Source: Burkholderia latens
GTDB taxonomy: Bacteria > Pseudomonadota > Gammaproteobacteria > Burkholderiales > Burkholderiaceae
Length of the DNA: 64,000 nucleotides
Assembly: GCF_001718795.1 (NCBI RefSeq)
Contig: NZ_CP013438.1
Coordinates: 682,001-746,000 of the forward strand
Reading direction: 5' to 3'
Shown: one piece after another, positions 1 to 10,901 of the stretch
Position numbering within the stretch: the stretch's first letter is position 1
Layout of the letters: each line of letters opens with the position of its first letter
The notes under the pieces: model-generated
Told to the model about the DNA's origin: nothing
The model's input: only the letters and a program-made list of their open reading frames with translations
Database searches by the model: none
Position numbers and translations under genes: made by a program

Positions 1-1
1 G

Positions 2-493
2 CGGCCGGTGCTGCCGGTGTCCGCGCAGGACATCCGGCTCGGGCTCGCGAACGTCGAGCTGCCGGGGCGCTTCCAGGTGCTGCCCGGCAAGCCCGCGATC
101 GTGCTCGACGTCGCGCACAATCCGCATGCGGCGGCCGTGCTCGAGCAGAATCTCGGCAACATGGGCTTCTTTCCGTACACGTACGCGGTGTTCGGCGCGA
201 TGCACGACAAGGACATCGACGGCGTGCTGCGGCACCTGAAAGGCGAGATCGACCACTGGTGCGTGACCGACCTGCCGTTGCCGCGGGCGGCCAGCGCGGA
301 GCAGCTCGAAGCCGCGCTGCGCAAGGCCGGCGTGGAAGACGGCGCCGATTCGAGCGTGACCCGCTTCGCGTCGCCGTCCGACGCGTTTCGCGATGCACTA
401 AAAAGAGCATCCGAGAATGATAGAATCGTGGTTTTCGGCAGTTTCCATACGGTGGCAGGTGTGATGGCCTACCGGAAATCGCAGCAACACTGA
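2..493 (+). CDS. folC: FolC, bifunctional folylpolyglutamate/dihydrofolate synthase (C-terminal part)
   Basis: The gene enters from the left edge, so only about the last 163 residues are present. FolC joins dihydropteroate to glutamate and then extends the gamma-linked polyglutamate tail of folates in the cytoplasm. The visible part is the C-terminal Mur-ligase-like domain, with the typical LDVAHNPHAA motif near its start and the VFGSFHTVAGVMA ending. The order folC-dedD-cvpA-purF matches the well-known enterobacterial order, which supports the call. The stop is TGA at 491-493, 29 bp before the next start. The N-terminal ATP-binding half lies outside the window. Confidence 0.93.
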   Translation, partial: RPVLPVSAQDIRLGLANVELPGRFQVLPGKPAIVLDVAHNPHAAAVLEQNLGNMGFFPYTYAVFGAMHDKDIDGVLRHLKGEIDHWCVTDLPLPRAASAEQLEAALRKAGVEDGADSSVTRFASPSDAFRDALKRASENDRIVVFGSFHTVAGVMAYRKSQQH

Positions 494-522
494 CTGACGG
501 GCAGTTTCGGACTCAGCCATTC

Positions 523-1368
523 ATGGGAATTTTCTCGTTCGGCAAGAAAGACGACGACGCGCCCCCGCGGCGCGGCGGTCGTACCGGGGCCTCCCGGAAC
601 GTGCGCACGGAGCGCACGGAACGTGTCGAGCGCCGCACGCGCCGCACCGAGCGTCCGGAATCGGACGCACTGCTCCTCGATCCGACCCTTCCTGAAAAGC
701 AACGCGCCCGCCGGCGTCTCGTCGGCGCGATCGCGCTCGTCGTCGCCGCGGTGATCGTGCTGCCGATGGTGCTCGATTCGCATCCGAAGCCGGTGACGGA
801 CGACATCGCGATCGACATCCCGAACCGGCCCGCGCATCAGGCTGTCGCGCCGCGCGACGACGATGCGGCCGACGTGCAGGCGGGCGTCGCGCACGACGAA
901 CCACCGGCGTCCGACGTCGCGGTGGCCGCCGTTCCGGCGCCCGCGAAAGATGCGGCCAAGCCGGCCGCGAAACCGGATACCACGACCTCGACCACCACAG
1001 CTGGCGTAGCGCCGGCGAAGCCCGCTGCAAAGCCGGCCGCGCCCGCGCCGGCAGTGAAGCCGGCCGCGCCGAAGCCGGCGCCCGCGGCCGTCGCGAATGC
1101 CGACGCCGCGGCCGACAGCGGCGATGCATCGTCGCCGGCGTCGCCTGCAGGTGCGCGCTTCGCGGTGCAGCTCGGATCGTTCAAGGACGACACGACGGCC
1201 CGTTCGTGGGCCACCAAGTTGAAATCCGCGGGCGTGCCCGCATATGTCGAGCATCGCAAGCAGGCGGACGGCAGCACGGCTACACTGCTGCGTGCCGGCC
1301 CGTTTGCGGATCGCGCGGCGGCATCCGCCGCGATCGCGAAGGTGCGCGAAGCCGGGCTCACGCAGTAA
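523..1368 (+). CDS. dedD: DedD-like SPOR-domain cell-division protein
   Basis: 281 aa. A short basic cytoplasmic head (about residues 1-63) is followed by one membrane segment (about 65-82, GAIALVVAAVIVLPMVL). A long Ala/Pro/Lys-rich linker (about 100-200) leads to a C-terminal SPOR domain (about 207-281) beginning RFAVQLGSFKD. SPOR domains bind denuded glycan strands of septal peptidoglycan, so the protein probably sits at the division site with its SPOR domain in the periplasm. Its place between folC and cvpA is that of dedD in E. coli. The start ATG at 523 lies 29 bp after folC and only 6 bp separate it from cvpA, so it is probably part of the folC-purF operon. Confidence 0.88.
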   Translation: MGIFSFGKKDDDAPPRRGGRTGASRNVRTERTERVERRTRRTERPESDALLLDPTLPEKQRARRRLVGAIALVVAAVIVLPMVLDSHPKPVTDDIAIDIPNRPAHQAVAPRDDDAADVQAGVAHDEPPASDVAVAAVPAPAKDAAKPAAKPDTTTSTTTAGVAPAKPAAKPAAPAPAVKPAAPKPAPAAVANADAAADSGDASSPASPAGARFAVQLGSFKDDTTARSWATKLKSAGVPAYVEHRKQADGSTATLLRAGPFADRAAASAAIAKVREAGLTQ

Positions 1369-1374
1369 CGTGCG

Positions 1375-1869
1375 ATGCTGACGGCTTTCGACTACGCTGT
1401 ATTGGCGGTAATCGCGTTGTCTGCGCTGCGTGGCGCATGGCGCGGTTTCGTCTCGGAGATTTTCGGGCTGATCGGCTGGATCGCGGCGGTCGTGATCGCG
1501 GGCCGCTATGTCGGACTGGTGGTGCCGTACATCCCGGCGAACTGGCCGGGCGGCGCGCTGACACAGTGGGTGCTCGCGTTCGCGCTGATCGTAATCGGCG
1601 TCGTGTTCGTCGCGGGCGTCGCGAACGCGCTGTTGTCGCGGATCGCGCAGGCGACGGGCCTCGGCGGAGTCGATCGCTCGCTGGGCATGATGTTCGGGCT
1701 GGTCCGCGGCTGCGTGCTGGTGGTGCTGCTGGTCGCGGCGGCCGGGCTGACCGAGTTGCCCAAACAGGATTTCTGGCGCAATGCGCTATTGCGTCCTATC
1801 GCCGAACAGGGCGTGCACGAGCTGAAGCAGCTCCTGCCCGACGGCATGGCCCAGTACGTACGCGTGTGA
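1375..1869 (+). CDS. cvpA: CvpA family inner-membrane protein
   Basis: 164 aa with about four hydrophobic segments (roughly residues 4-22, 28-50, 62-85 and 104-124) and the family opening FDYAVLAVIALSALRGAWRG. CvpA was first known as needed for colicin V production. Its molecular role is still unclear, with links to envelope homeostasis. It lies 6 bp after dedD and 51 bp before purF, the conserved cvpA-purF pair, and is presumably cotranscribed with purF. Confidence 0.92.
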   Translation: MLTAFDYAVLAVIALSALRGAWRGFVSEIFGLIGWIAAVVIAGRYVGLVVPYIPANWPGGALTQWVLAFALIVIGVVFVAGVANALLSRIAQATGLGGVDRSLGMMFGLVRGCVLVVLLVAAAGLTELPKQDFWRNALLRPIAEQGVHELKQLLPDGMAQYVRV

Positions 1870-1920
1870 CGACGCGGCCGGGCAGGACCGAACCGATTTT
1901 GTCATCTTGAAGGACATGCC

Positions 1921-3453
1921 ATGTGCGGCATCGTAGGCGTTATCTCCCAATCCCCGGTCAATCAGCTGATCTATGACAGCCTGCTGCTGCTGCAGCATCG
2001 CGGTCAGGACGCAGCGGGCATCGCGACGGCGGACGGCAGCAATTTCCACATGTACAAGGCGAACGGCATGGTGCGCGACGTGTTCCGCACGCGCAACATG
2101 CGCAGCCTGCCCGGTACCTTCGGCATCGGCCAGGTCCGCTATCCGACGGCCGGCTCGGCGTCGAGCGAAGCCGAAGCGCAGCCGTTCTACGTGAACGCGC
2201 CGTTCGGGATCATCCTCGCGCACAACGGCAACCTGACGAACTGGGAACAGCTGAAAGACGAGATGTTCCGGATCGACCGCCGGCACATCAACACCAATTC
2301 CGACAGCGAAGTGCTGCTCAACGTGTTCGCGCACGAGCTGCAGCTGTCGACCACCGGCCTCGAACTCGACCCGGCCGCCGTGTTCAAGGCGGTGGCGGGC
2401 GTGCATCGCCGCCTCCAGGGCTCGTACGCGATCGTGTCGCTGATTGCCGGCTACGGCCTGCTCGCGTTCCGCGATCCGTTCGGCATTCGCCCCCTTTGCA
2501 TCGGCAAGCTCGAAACCGAACACGGCACCGAGTGGATGGTCGCGTCGGAGTCGGTGGCCGTCGAAGGCATCGGCTTCGAATTCGTGCGCGACGTGCAGCC
2601 GGGCGAAGCGATCTTCATCGACAAGGCCGGCAATTTCCACAGCCAGCAGTGCGCGGAAAACCCGACGCTGAATCCGTGCATGTTCGAATACGTGTATCTC
2701 GCGCGTCCGGACTCGTGCCTCGACGGCGTGCCGGTCTACAACGTGCGCCTGCGCATGGGCGACTACCTCGCCGAGAAGATCAAGCGCGAGCTGCCGAACG
2801 TGCCGATCGACGTCGTGATGCCGATCCCCGATTCGTCGCGTCCGGCTGCGATGCAGGTGGCCGCGAAGCTCGGCGTCGAGTATCGCGAAGGCTTCTTCAA
2901 GAACCGCTACGTCGGCCGCACGTTCATCATGCCGGGCCAGGCGGTGCGCAAGAAATCGGTGCGCCAGAAGCTCAATGCGATGAGCATCGAATTCAAGGAC
3001 AAGCACGTGCTGATCGTCGACGACTCGATCGTGCGCGGCACGACCTCGCACGAGATCGTGCAGATGGCGCGCGATGCAGGCGCGAAGTCGGTGATCTTCG
3101 CGTCGGCGGCGCCGCCCGTGAAATTCCCGAACGTGTACGGCATCGACATGCCGACGCGTGGAGAACTGGTCGCGCACGGCCGCACGGACGAGGAAGTCGC
3201 GAAGATCATCGGCGCCGATCACCTGATCTATCAGGACGTCGACGATCTGCGCCGCGCGGTGCGCGACATCAATCCGAAGCTCGAACGCTTCGAGGCGTCG
3301 TGCTTCGACGGCGACTACATCACCGGCGCGGTGACGCCCGAATACCTCGATTCGATCGAGCGCGCGCGCCTCGCGCCGGCATCGCAGGCCGATCGCGATA
3401 CGGCGAGCGACACTGCGCGTTCGCAGATGAACCTGCAACTGTCGGTTGAATGA
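1921..3453 (+). CDS. purF: Amidophosphoribosyltransferase, first step of purine synthesis
   Basis: 510 aa. It transfers the glutamine amide nitrogen to PRPP to give 5-phosphoribosylamine, the committed step of de novo purine synthesis. The N-terminal Ntn glutaminase domain (about 1-240) starts MCGIVGV, so Cys2 is the nucleophile and there is no propeptide. The C-terminal phosphoribosyltransferase domain carries the PRPP loop VLIVDDSIVRGTT at about residues 362-375. Length and the absent propeptide match the E. coli type. The start ATG follows an AAGGA-type ribosome site. It is the last gene of the folC-dedD-cvpA-purF run. Confidence 0.97.
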   Translation: MCGIVGVISQSPVNQLIYDSLLLLQHRGQDAAGIATADGSNFHMYKANGMVRDVFRTRNMRSLPGTFGIGQVRYPTAGSASSEAEAQPFYVNAPFGIILAHNGNLTNWEQLKDEMFRIDRRHINTNSDSEVLLNVFAHELQLSTTGLELDPAAVFKAVAGVHRRLQGSYAIVSLIAGYGLLAFRDPFGIRPLCIGKLETEHGTEWMVASESVAVEGIGFEFVRDVQPGEAIFIDKAGNFHSQQCAENPTLNPCMFEYVYLARPDSCLDGVPVYNVRLRMGDYLAEKIKRELPNVPIDVVMPIPDSSRPAAMQVAAKLGVEYREGFFKNRYVGRTFIMPGQAVRKKSVRQKLNAMSIEFKDKHVLIVDDSIVRGTTSHEIVQMARDAGAKSVIFASAAPPVKFPNVYGIDMPTRGELVAHGRTDEEVAKIIGADHLIYQDVDDLRRAVRDINPKLERFEASCFDGDYITGAVTPEYLDSIERARLAPASQADRDTASDTARSQMNLQLSVE

Positions 3454-3494
3454 TGCCGGCGCACGCTTCCGACGAAGCGTGATAGGATGTCGCC

Positions 3495-3556
3495 TTGCGT
3501 CGATTTGATTCAGCTTGCGGACGCGGGGCGACTTCCCAAAACAGCTAAAGCGAAGG
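3495..3556 (+). promoter_or_regulatory. SAM-II-like riboswitch aptamer upstream of metZ
   Basis: The leader of the methionine gene metZ contains the layout of a SAM-II pseudoknot. A P1 helix GCGTC (3497-3501) pairs with GACGC (3520-3524) and encloses GATTTGATT and CTTGCG, like the UGAUUU and UUGCA of the class. After a small GGG/CCC insert hairpin (3525-3537) comes the A-rich strand AAAACA and the hallmark GCTAAAG (3544-3550). A strong GGCCGGC/GCCGGCC hairpin (3555-3572) and a terminator (3600-3637) follow before metZ. I compared it with the class from memory and did not run a covariance model. The loop-tail pairing is not base-perfect by eye. Confidence 0.72.
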
Positions 3557-3599
3557 CCGGCGGCAGCCGGCCCGAGTCGATCGCTGTCGTACCGCACCG

Positions 3600-3637
3600 A
3601 AGCCCGCTGATGCCGACGCATAGCGGGCTTTTTGTTT
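3600..3637 (+). terminator. Intrinsic terminator between the SAM-II-like element and metZ
   Basis: AAGCCCGCT (3600-3608) pairs perfectly with AGCGGGCTT (3622-3630), followed by the T-rich run TTTTTGTTTT. It lies after the aptamer and 75 bp before the metZ start, so it can serve as the riboswitch expression platform. It may also end transcripts reading through from purF. Confidence 0.8.
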
Positions 3638-3711
3638 TGGCCTGACTTTGTGGCTGGGTGCGCGCCCGTTGGATGATCGCCGGCGCGGCCCTCGAATACG
3701 GAAAACGGAAC

Positions 3712-4902
3712 ATGGACGACTCCCTCAACTTCGACACGCTCGCCGTGCGCGCGGGCACGCAGCGCAGCGACTACAACGAGCACTCGGAAGCGCTGTTCCT
3801 CACGTCGAGCTTTTGCTTCACGAGCGCGGCGGAGGCGGCTGAACGCTTCGCGAATTCGGAAGACTATTTCACCTATTCGCGCTTCACGAACCCGACCGTC
3901 ACCATGTTCCAGGATCGTCTCGCCGCGCTCGAAGGCGGCGAGGCCTGCATCGCGACGGCGTCGGGCATGGCCGCGATCATGTCGGTCGTGATGTCCGCGC
4001 TGCAGGCGGGAGATCATCTCGTCAGCTCGCGCAGCCTGTTCGGGTCGACGCTCGGAATGTTCTCGCAGATCTTCAGCAAGTTCGGGATCACGACGACGTT
4101 CGTCGATCCGACCGACCTGAACGCATGGCAGGAAGCGGTGCGGCCCGAGACGAAGATGTTCTTTCTCGAAACGCCGTCGAACCCGCTCACCGAACTCGCC
4201 GACATCGAAGCGATCGGCAAGATCGCGAAGGCCGCGAACGCGCTGTTCGTCGTCGACAACTGTTTTTGCAGCCCGGTGCTGCAGCAGCCGTTGAAGCTCG
4301 GTGCGGACGTCGTCATGCATTCGGCGACGAAGTTCCTCGACGGGCAGGGCCGCGTGCTCGGCGGCGCACTGGTCGGCTCGAAGGAGTTCATCATGGGCAA
4401 GGTTTTCCCGTTCGTGCGCAGCGCGGGCCCGACGCTGTCGGCGTTCAATGCATGGGTGCTGCTGAAGGGGATGGAGACGCTGTCGCTGCGTGTCGAGAAG
4501 CAGTCGGCGAACGCACTCGAAATCGCGCGCTGGCTCGATGCGCATCCGGCGGTTGCGCGCGTGTTCTATCCGGGGCTCGAATCGCACCCGCAGCACGCGC
4601 TCGCGAAGCGTCAGCAGAAGGCGGGCGGCGCAATCGTGTCGTTCGAGCTGAAGGGCGATACGCCGGAACAGCAGCGCGCGAACGCATGGCGCGTGATCGA
4701 CAGCACGAAGCTGATTTCCATCACCGGCAACCTCGGCGACACGCGCACGACGATCACGCATCCGGCGACGACCACGCATGGTCGGATCACGCCCGAAGCG
4801 CGCGCGGCCGCGGGTATCACCGAAGGGCTGATTCGCCTCGCGGTCGGCCTTGAAGACGCGGGCGACCTGCGCAACGATCTCGCGCGCGGCCTGGCCGGCT
4901 GA
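3712..4902 (+). CDS. metZ: O-succinylhomoserine sulfhydrylase
   Basis: 396 aa from the ATG at 3712. An in-frame start 54 bp upstream exists but lacks the family N-terminus, and the chosen start gives the typical opening DDSLNFDTLAVRAGTQ. This PLP enzyme of the Cys/Met metabolism family makes homocysteine from O-succinylhomoserine and sulfide. The PLP lysine lies in HSATKFLDGQGR (about residues 202-213), and the cofactor Asp in VVDNCFCSPVLQQP. The SAM-II-like element upstream fits feedback control of methionine synthesis. O-acetylhomoserine use cannot be excluded from sequence alone. Confidence 0.92.
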   Translation: MDDSLNFDTLAVRAGTQRSDYNEHSEALFLTSSFCFTSAAEAAERFANSEDYFTYSRFTNPTVTMFQDRLAALEGGEACIATASGMAAIMSVVMSALQAGDHLVSSRSLFGSTLGMFSQIFSKFGITTTFVDPTDLNAWQEAVRPETKMFFLETPSNPLTELADIEAIGKIAKAANALFVVDNCFCSPVLQQPLKLGADVVMHSATKFLDGQGRVLGGALVGSKEFIMGKVFPFVRSAGPTLSAFNAWVLLKGMETLSLRVEKQSANALEIARWLDAHPAVARVFYPGLESHPQHALAKRQQKAGGAIVSFELKGDTPEQQRANAWRVIDSTKLISITGNLGDTRTTITHPATTTHGRITPEARAAAGITEGLIRLAVGLEDAGDLRNDLARGLAG

Positions 4903-4936
4903 GCGCGCTGCACCTTTTTCGGCGCCGACATGACAA

Positions 4937-4970
4937 CGGGCCGCTCGACATCGAGCGGCCCGTTTCTTTT
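4937..4970. terminator. Bidirectional terminator between convergent metZ and rmd
   Basis: A perfect 12-bp stem CGGGCCGCTCGA (4937-4948) / TCGAGCGGCCCG (4951-4962) is followed by TTTCTTTTT on the plus strand. It lies 34 bp after metZ and 40 bp before the end of the convergent rmd gene, so it can stop transcripts from both sides. The T-run favours plus-strand use. Confidence 0.8.
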
Positions 4971-5002
4971 TGGCGGGTGCGGAACGTGCCGCGTCGCGGG
5001 AA

Positions 5003-8097
<3,095 letters not shown>

Positions 8098-8567
8098 CGC
8101 GCCGCTCCTTCGCGATGCGCGGCACGTGCCGTCGCGCGCCGCCCATCCGATGCGTGAACGTAATGCATGCGTTTAAAAGAAATATGGAATCGAAATCGAT
8201 TCTAGGGAAAAGAAATCGGCAAAAAAACGCGTGTCATTTATCCGAATGAAAACGTTCGGATGACGACGGTTGCCATCGCCGCGTGAAAGGTTTGCAGGCT
8301 GCGCGGCCCGGCGGGCGGGGTGATGCGGCATTTTCTACGGAGTGGCGTGCGAAAGCCGGTCGATATTGCCGTTTTGCCGCATCCGAATCCGGTGGGTCCG
8401 GCGCAATATTTCAGGCGGAAACATCCCCAAATATTTCCAAATTTCTTGTGATTATTTTTGCTTGTAACCTGCATCGCGACGTTTGAAACCCATTTAGAGC
8501 GACAGGTCATGCGCGGCAACCGGCACGCCGCGTGGCCGTCGCTTTTGCATCGAATCTGGAGAGCGCA
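8098..8567. other. Divergent intergenic region with two palindromes
   Basis: About 470 bp between the acyltransferase and the beta-propeller gene, clearly richer in A/T than its flanks. I see no gene. It contains a 7-2-7 palindrome GAATCGA-AA-TCGATTC at 8187-8202 and a second inverted repeat ATCCGAA-N8-TTCGGAT at 8240-8261. Both could be regulator sites for the divergent pair. Promoters for both flanking genes must lie here, but I cannot place a convincing -35/-10 pair. Confidence 0.5.
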
Positions 8568-10781
8568 TTGCGACGTCTGATTCTGGTTGGGATGACGGTA
8601 TGCGCGGTGCTGTCTGCGAGCGCCGCCGCTGAAACCGTGTTGCCCGCGACCACGTCGTGGATCGGCAACACGTTCGGCTATGGCGACGGCAGCTGGACGC
8701 AGATCGACATTCGCGCGATCGCGGTCACGCCGGACGGCAAGGTGTATACGAATGCGCCGTGGGACGAGAGCGGCGCCGAGGCGAGCGTCTACCACGACGG
8801 GAAAATGCTCGGCTTCGCCGGCGGCACGCACGGCTGGGGCAACCTCGGCGGCAACGCGGTCGCGGTGAACAGCAAATATGCGTACGTCGCGATCGGCGTC
8901 GGCAACGAGCGCGGCCATCTGCAGGCGCCCGGCATTTGGCCGGACAAGGGCAAGCAGTGGTTCGGCATCTCGCGCCGCACGATCGCGGACATGAAGCAGC
9001 CGGCGCCGTTTCGCGCGGCGCCGCAGGTCGCGCCGGGCGGGCGCGCCGATGCCGGCCGAGCGCGAATGGCCGCGAGTTTCATGATGGTCAACGAAGTGCC
9101 GGCGCCGGCGCGCTCTGAAGTGGGCGAAGCCAAGGCCGAAGTGGGCGGTCTCGCGGCCGACGACAAGACGCTGTTCGCGACGAACCCGTCGCATGATGCG
9201 GTCGACGTATTCGACGCCGAGACGATGCAGAAGAAGGGCACGTGGAGTGCGCACGAGCCGGGCCGCATTGCGCTCGCCGCCGACGGCACGCTGTGGCTGC
9301 TGACCGATACGCTCGGCGGGCCCGCGCATCTCGTGCACGTGCGCGCGGACGGCCGCAAGCTCGACGACGCGCCCGCGCTGCCCGAAGGCACCGACGCGGT
9401 GGACGTGGCAGTCGATGCGAAAGGGCGCGTGCTGGTCGCCGACAACGGCCCGCGCCAGCAGATCCTGATCTTCTCGAAGGGTGCCAACGGCTATGCGCCG
9501 TCCGGCACGCTCGGCGAGCGCGGCGGCATCTTCGCGGGCCCGGTGCCGGGCCGCCCGGGGCCGCAGCGCTTCAATGGACTGACGGGCGTGGGCGTCGATC
9601 GCGCGGGCAACGTCTATGTATCGATGAACGGCATCGGCCCCCGTCACGACACGATCGGCGCGGGGCTCGGCGCGGTGCTCGAAAGCTACACGCCGGACGG
9701 CAAGCTCCGCTGGCAGGTGCAGGGGCTGTTGTTCGTCGACGGCGCGTGGCTCGATCCCGCGCGGCCGAACAGCGTGTACACGGGCAACAAGCGCTTCGAG
9801 CTCGACCTGTCGAAGCCGCCCGGCCGGGACTGGAAATACGCAGGGTTCCTGTCGAACCGCTTCAAGTATCCGGACGATCCCGTGTTCCATACGGACCAGT
9901 ATCCGGGCATGCCGTTCGCGCGGCGCGTCGACGGCCGCACGTTCCTGTATCTGACCGACATGTACGCCGATCACCTGAAGATTTATCGCTTCGACGCGAA
10001 GCGCGACGGCGAGATCGCGATTCCGTCGGGCCTGATCGCGGGGCGCGCGCGGCCGGTCGACAAGGTGCCGAACAAACCGCCGGGCGGCGACTGGATCTGG
10101 CGCGACACGAACGGCAACGGCCGGCTCGATGCCGACGAGTTCACGACCAATACGACGGGCAAGGCGAAAGCGGGTGGCTGGGGCTGGTGGGTCGACACGA
10201 AGGGCGACATCTGGCGCACGAGCGACGTGCGCGGCATTCACCGCTTCGCCTACGGCGGGCTCGACAAGGCCGGCAATCCGATCTACTCGTACGACAAGGT
10301 CACGACCTATCCGATGCCGCAGCCGTTCACGCAGCTGCGCCGCGCGATCTACGAGCCGCAGACGGACACCCTGTACGTGACCGGCTATACGGCCGATGCG
10401 CCGCCGCAGCCGGGCATCAACAAGGAAGTCGGCCGCGTGCTGGTGCGTTTCGACAAGTGGTCGAGCGGCTCGCCGGTGGTGCGCTACCAGATCGCGCTGC
10501 CGTGGCAGCTCGACGCGAAGCCGATTCTCGACCTGATCGGAATCACGGTCGAGGGGCGCTACATCTTTACCGTCGAGCCGGTCGGCAAGATTCATGTGTA
10601 CGACAAGGAAACCGGCAAGGAAGTCGGCGTGATGAGTCCCGGTGCGGAAGTCGGCAAGGCGTCGGGCTGGGTCGACGTACCGTTCGGCATCAGCGCGTTC
10701 CGGCGCGAGAACGGCGAATACCTGGTGTTCGTCGAGGAAGACGCGCGCGGCAAGGTACTGATGTATCGCTGGAAGCCGTGA
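8568..10781 (+). CDS. Secreted NHL/SMP-30-like beta-propeller protein
   Basis: About 737 aa from a TTG start at 8568, chosen because it has a GGAG six bases upstream and gives a clean signal peptide (MRRLILVGMTVCAVLSASAAA) with cleavage near AAA-E. A GTG at 8532 is the alternative. The mature protein has repeated units such as VAVTPDGKVYT, VDVAVDAKGRVLVAD and VGVDRAGNVYVSMNG. These are typical of NHL or SMP-30 propeller blades. An acidic DTNGNGRLDADEF segment (about residue 516) looks like an EF-hand/dockerin-type calcium loop. Function is unknown. The position before a flippase and glycosyltransferase suggests a periplasmic or surface role linked to the glycan. Confidence 0.72.
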   Translation: MRRLILVGMTVCAVLSASAAAETVLPATTSWIGNTFGYGDGSWTQIDIRAIAVTPDGKVYTNAPWDESGAEASVYHDGKMLGFAGGTHGWGNLGGNAVAVNSKYAYVAIGVGNERGHLQAPGIWPDKGKQWFGISRRTIADMKQPAPFRAAPQVAPGGRADAGRARMAASFMMVNEVPAPARSEVGEAKAEVGGLAADDKTLFATNPSHDAVDVFDAETMQKKGTWSAHEPGRIALAADGTLWLLTDTLGGPAHLVHVRADGRKLDDAPALPEGTDAVDVAVDAKGRVLVADNGPRQQILIFSKGANGYAPSGTLGERGGIFAGPVPGRPGPQRFNGLTGVGVDRAGNVYVSMNGIGPRHDTIGAGLGAVLESYTPDGKLRWQVQGLLFVDGAWLDPARPNSVYTGNKRFELDLSKPPGRDWKYAGFLSNRFKYPDDPVFHTDQYPGMPFARRVDGRTFLYLTDMYADHLKIYRFDAKRDGEIAIPSGLIAGRARPVDKVPNKPPGGDWIWRDTNGNGRLDADEFTTNTTGKAKAGGWGWWVDTKGDIWRTSDVRGIHRFAYGGLDKAGNPIYSYDKVTTYPMPQPFTQLRRAIYEPQTDTLYVTGYTADAPPQPGINKEVGRVLVRFDKWSSGSPVVRYQIALPWQLDAKPILDLIGITVEGRYIFTVEPVGKIHVYDKETGKEVGVMSPGAEVGKASGWVDVPFGISAFRRENGEYLVFVEEDARGKVLMYRWKP

Positions 10782-10901
10782 CGGACGGCGCACCGTCGTC
10801 GCCGTCATCGGCCCGTTCCGGTTAATGGCAGCCGGCCTCACGAAGTGTTTTTAATGGCGCGAACGTGCGTTATCGGCGCGAACAGGCCCATGGGCTCAAG
10901 C

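Noticed and set aside
1786-4779. A minus-strand open frame of 997 codons opposite purF and metZ
   Set aside because: Same antisense artefact of high GC. The plus-strand genes are certain.
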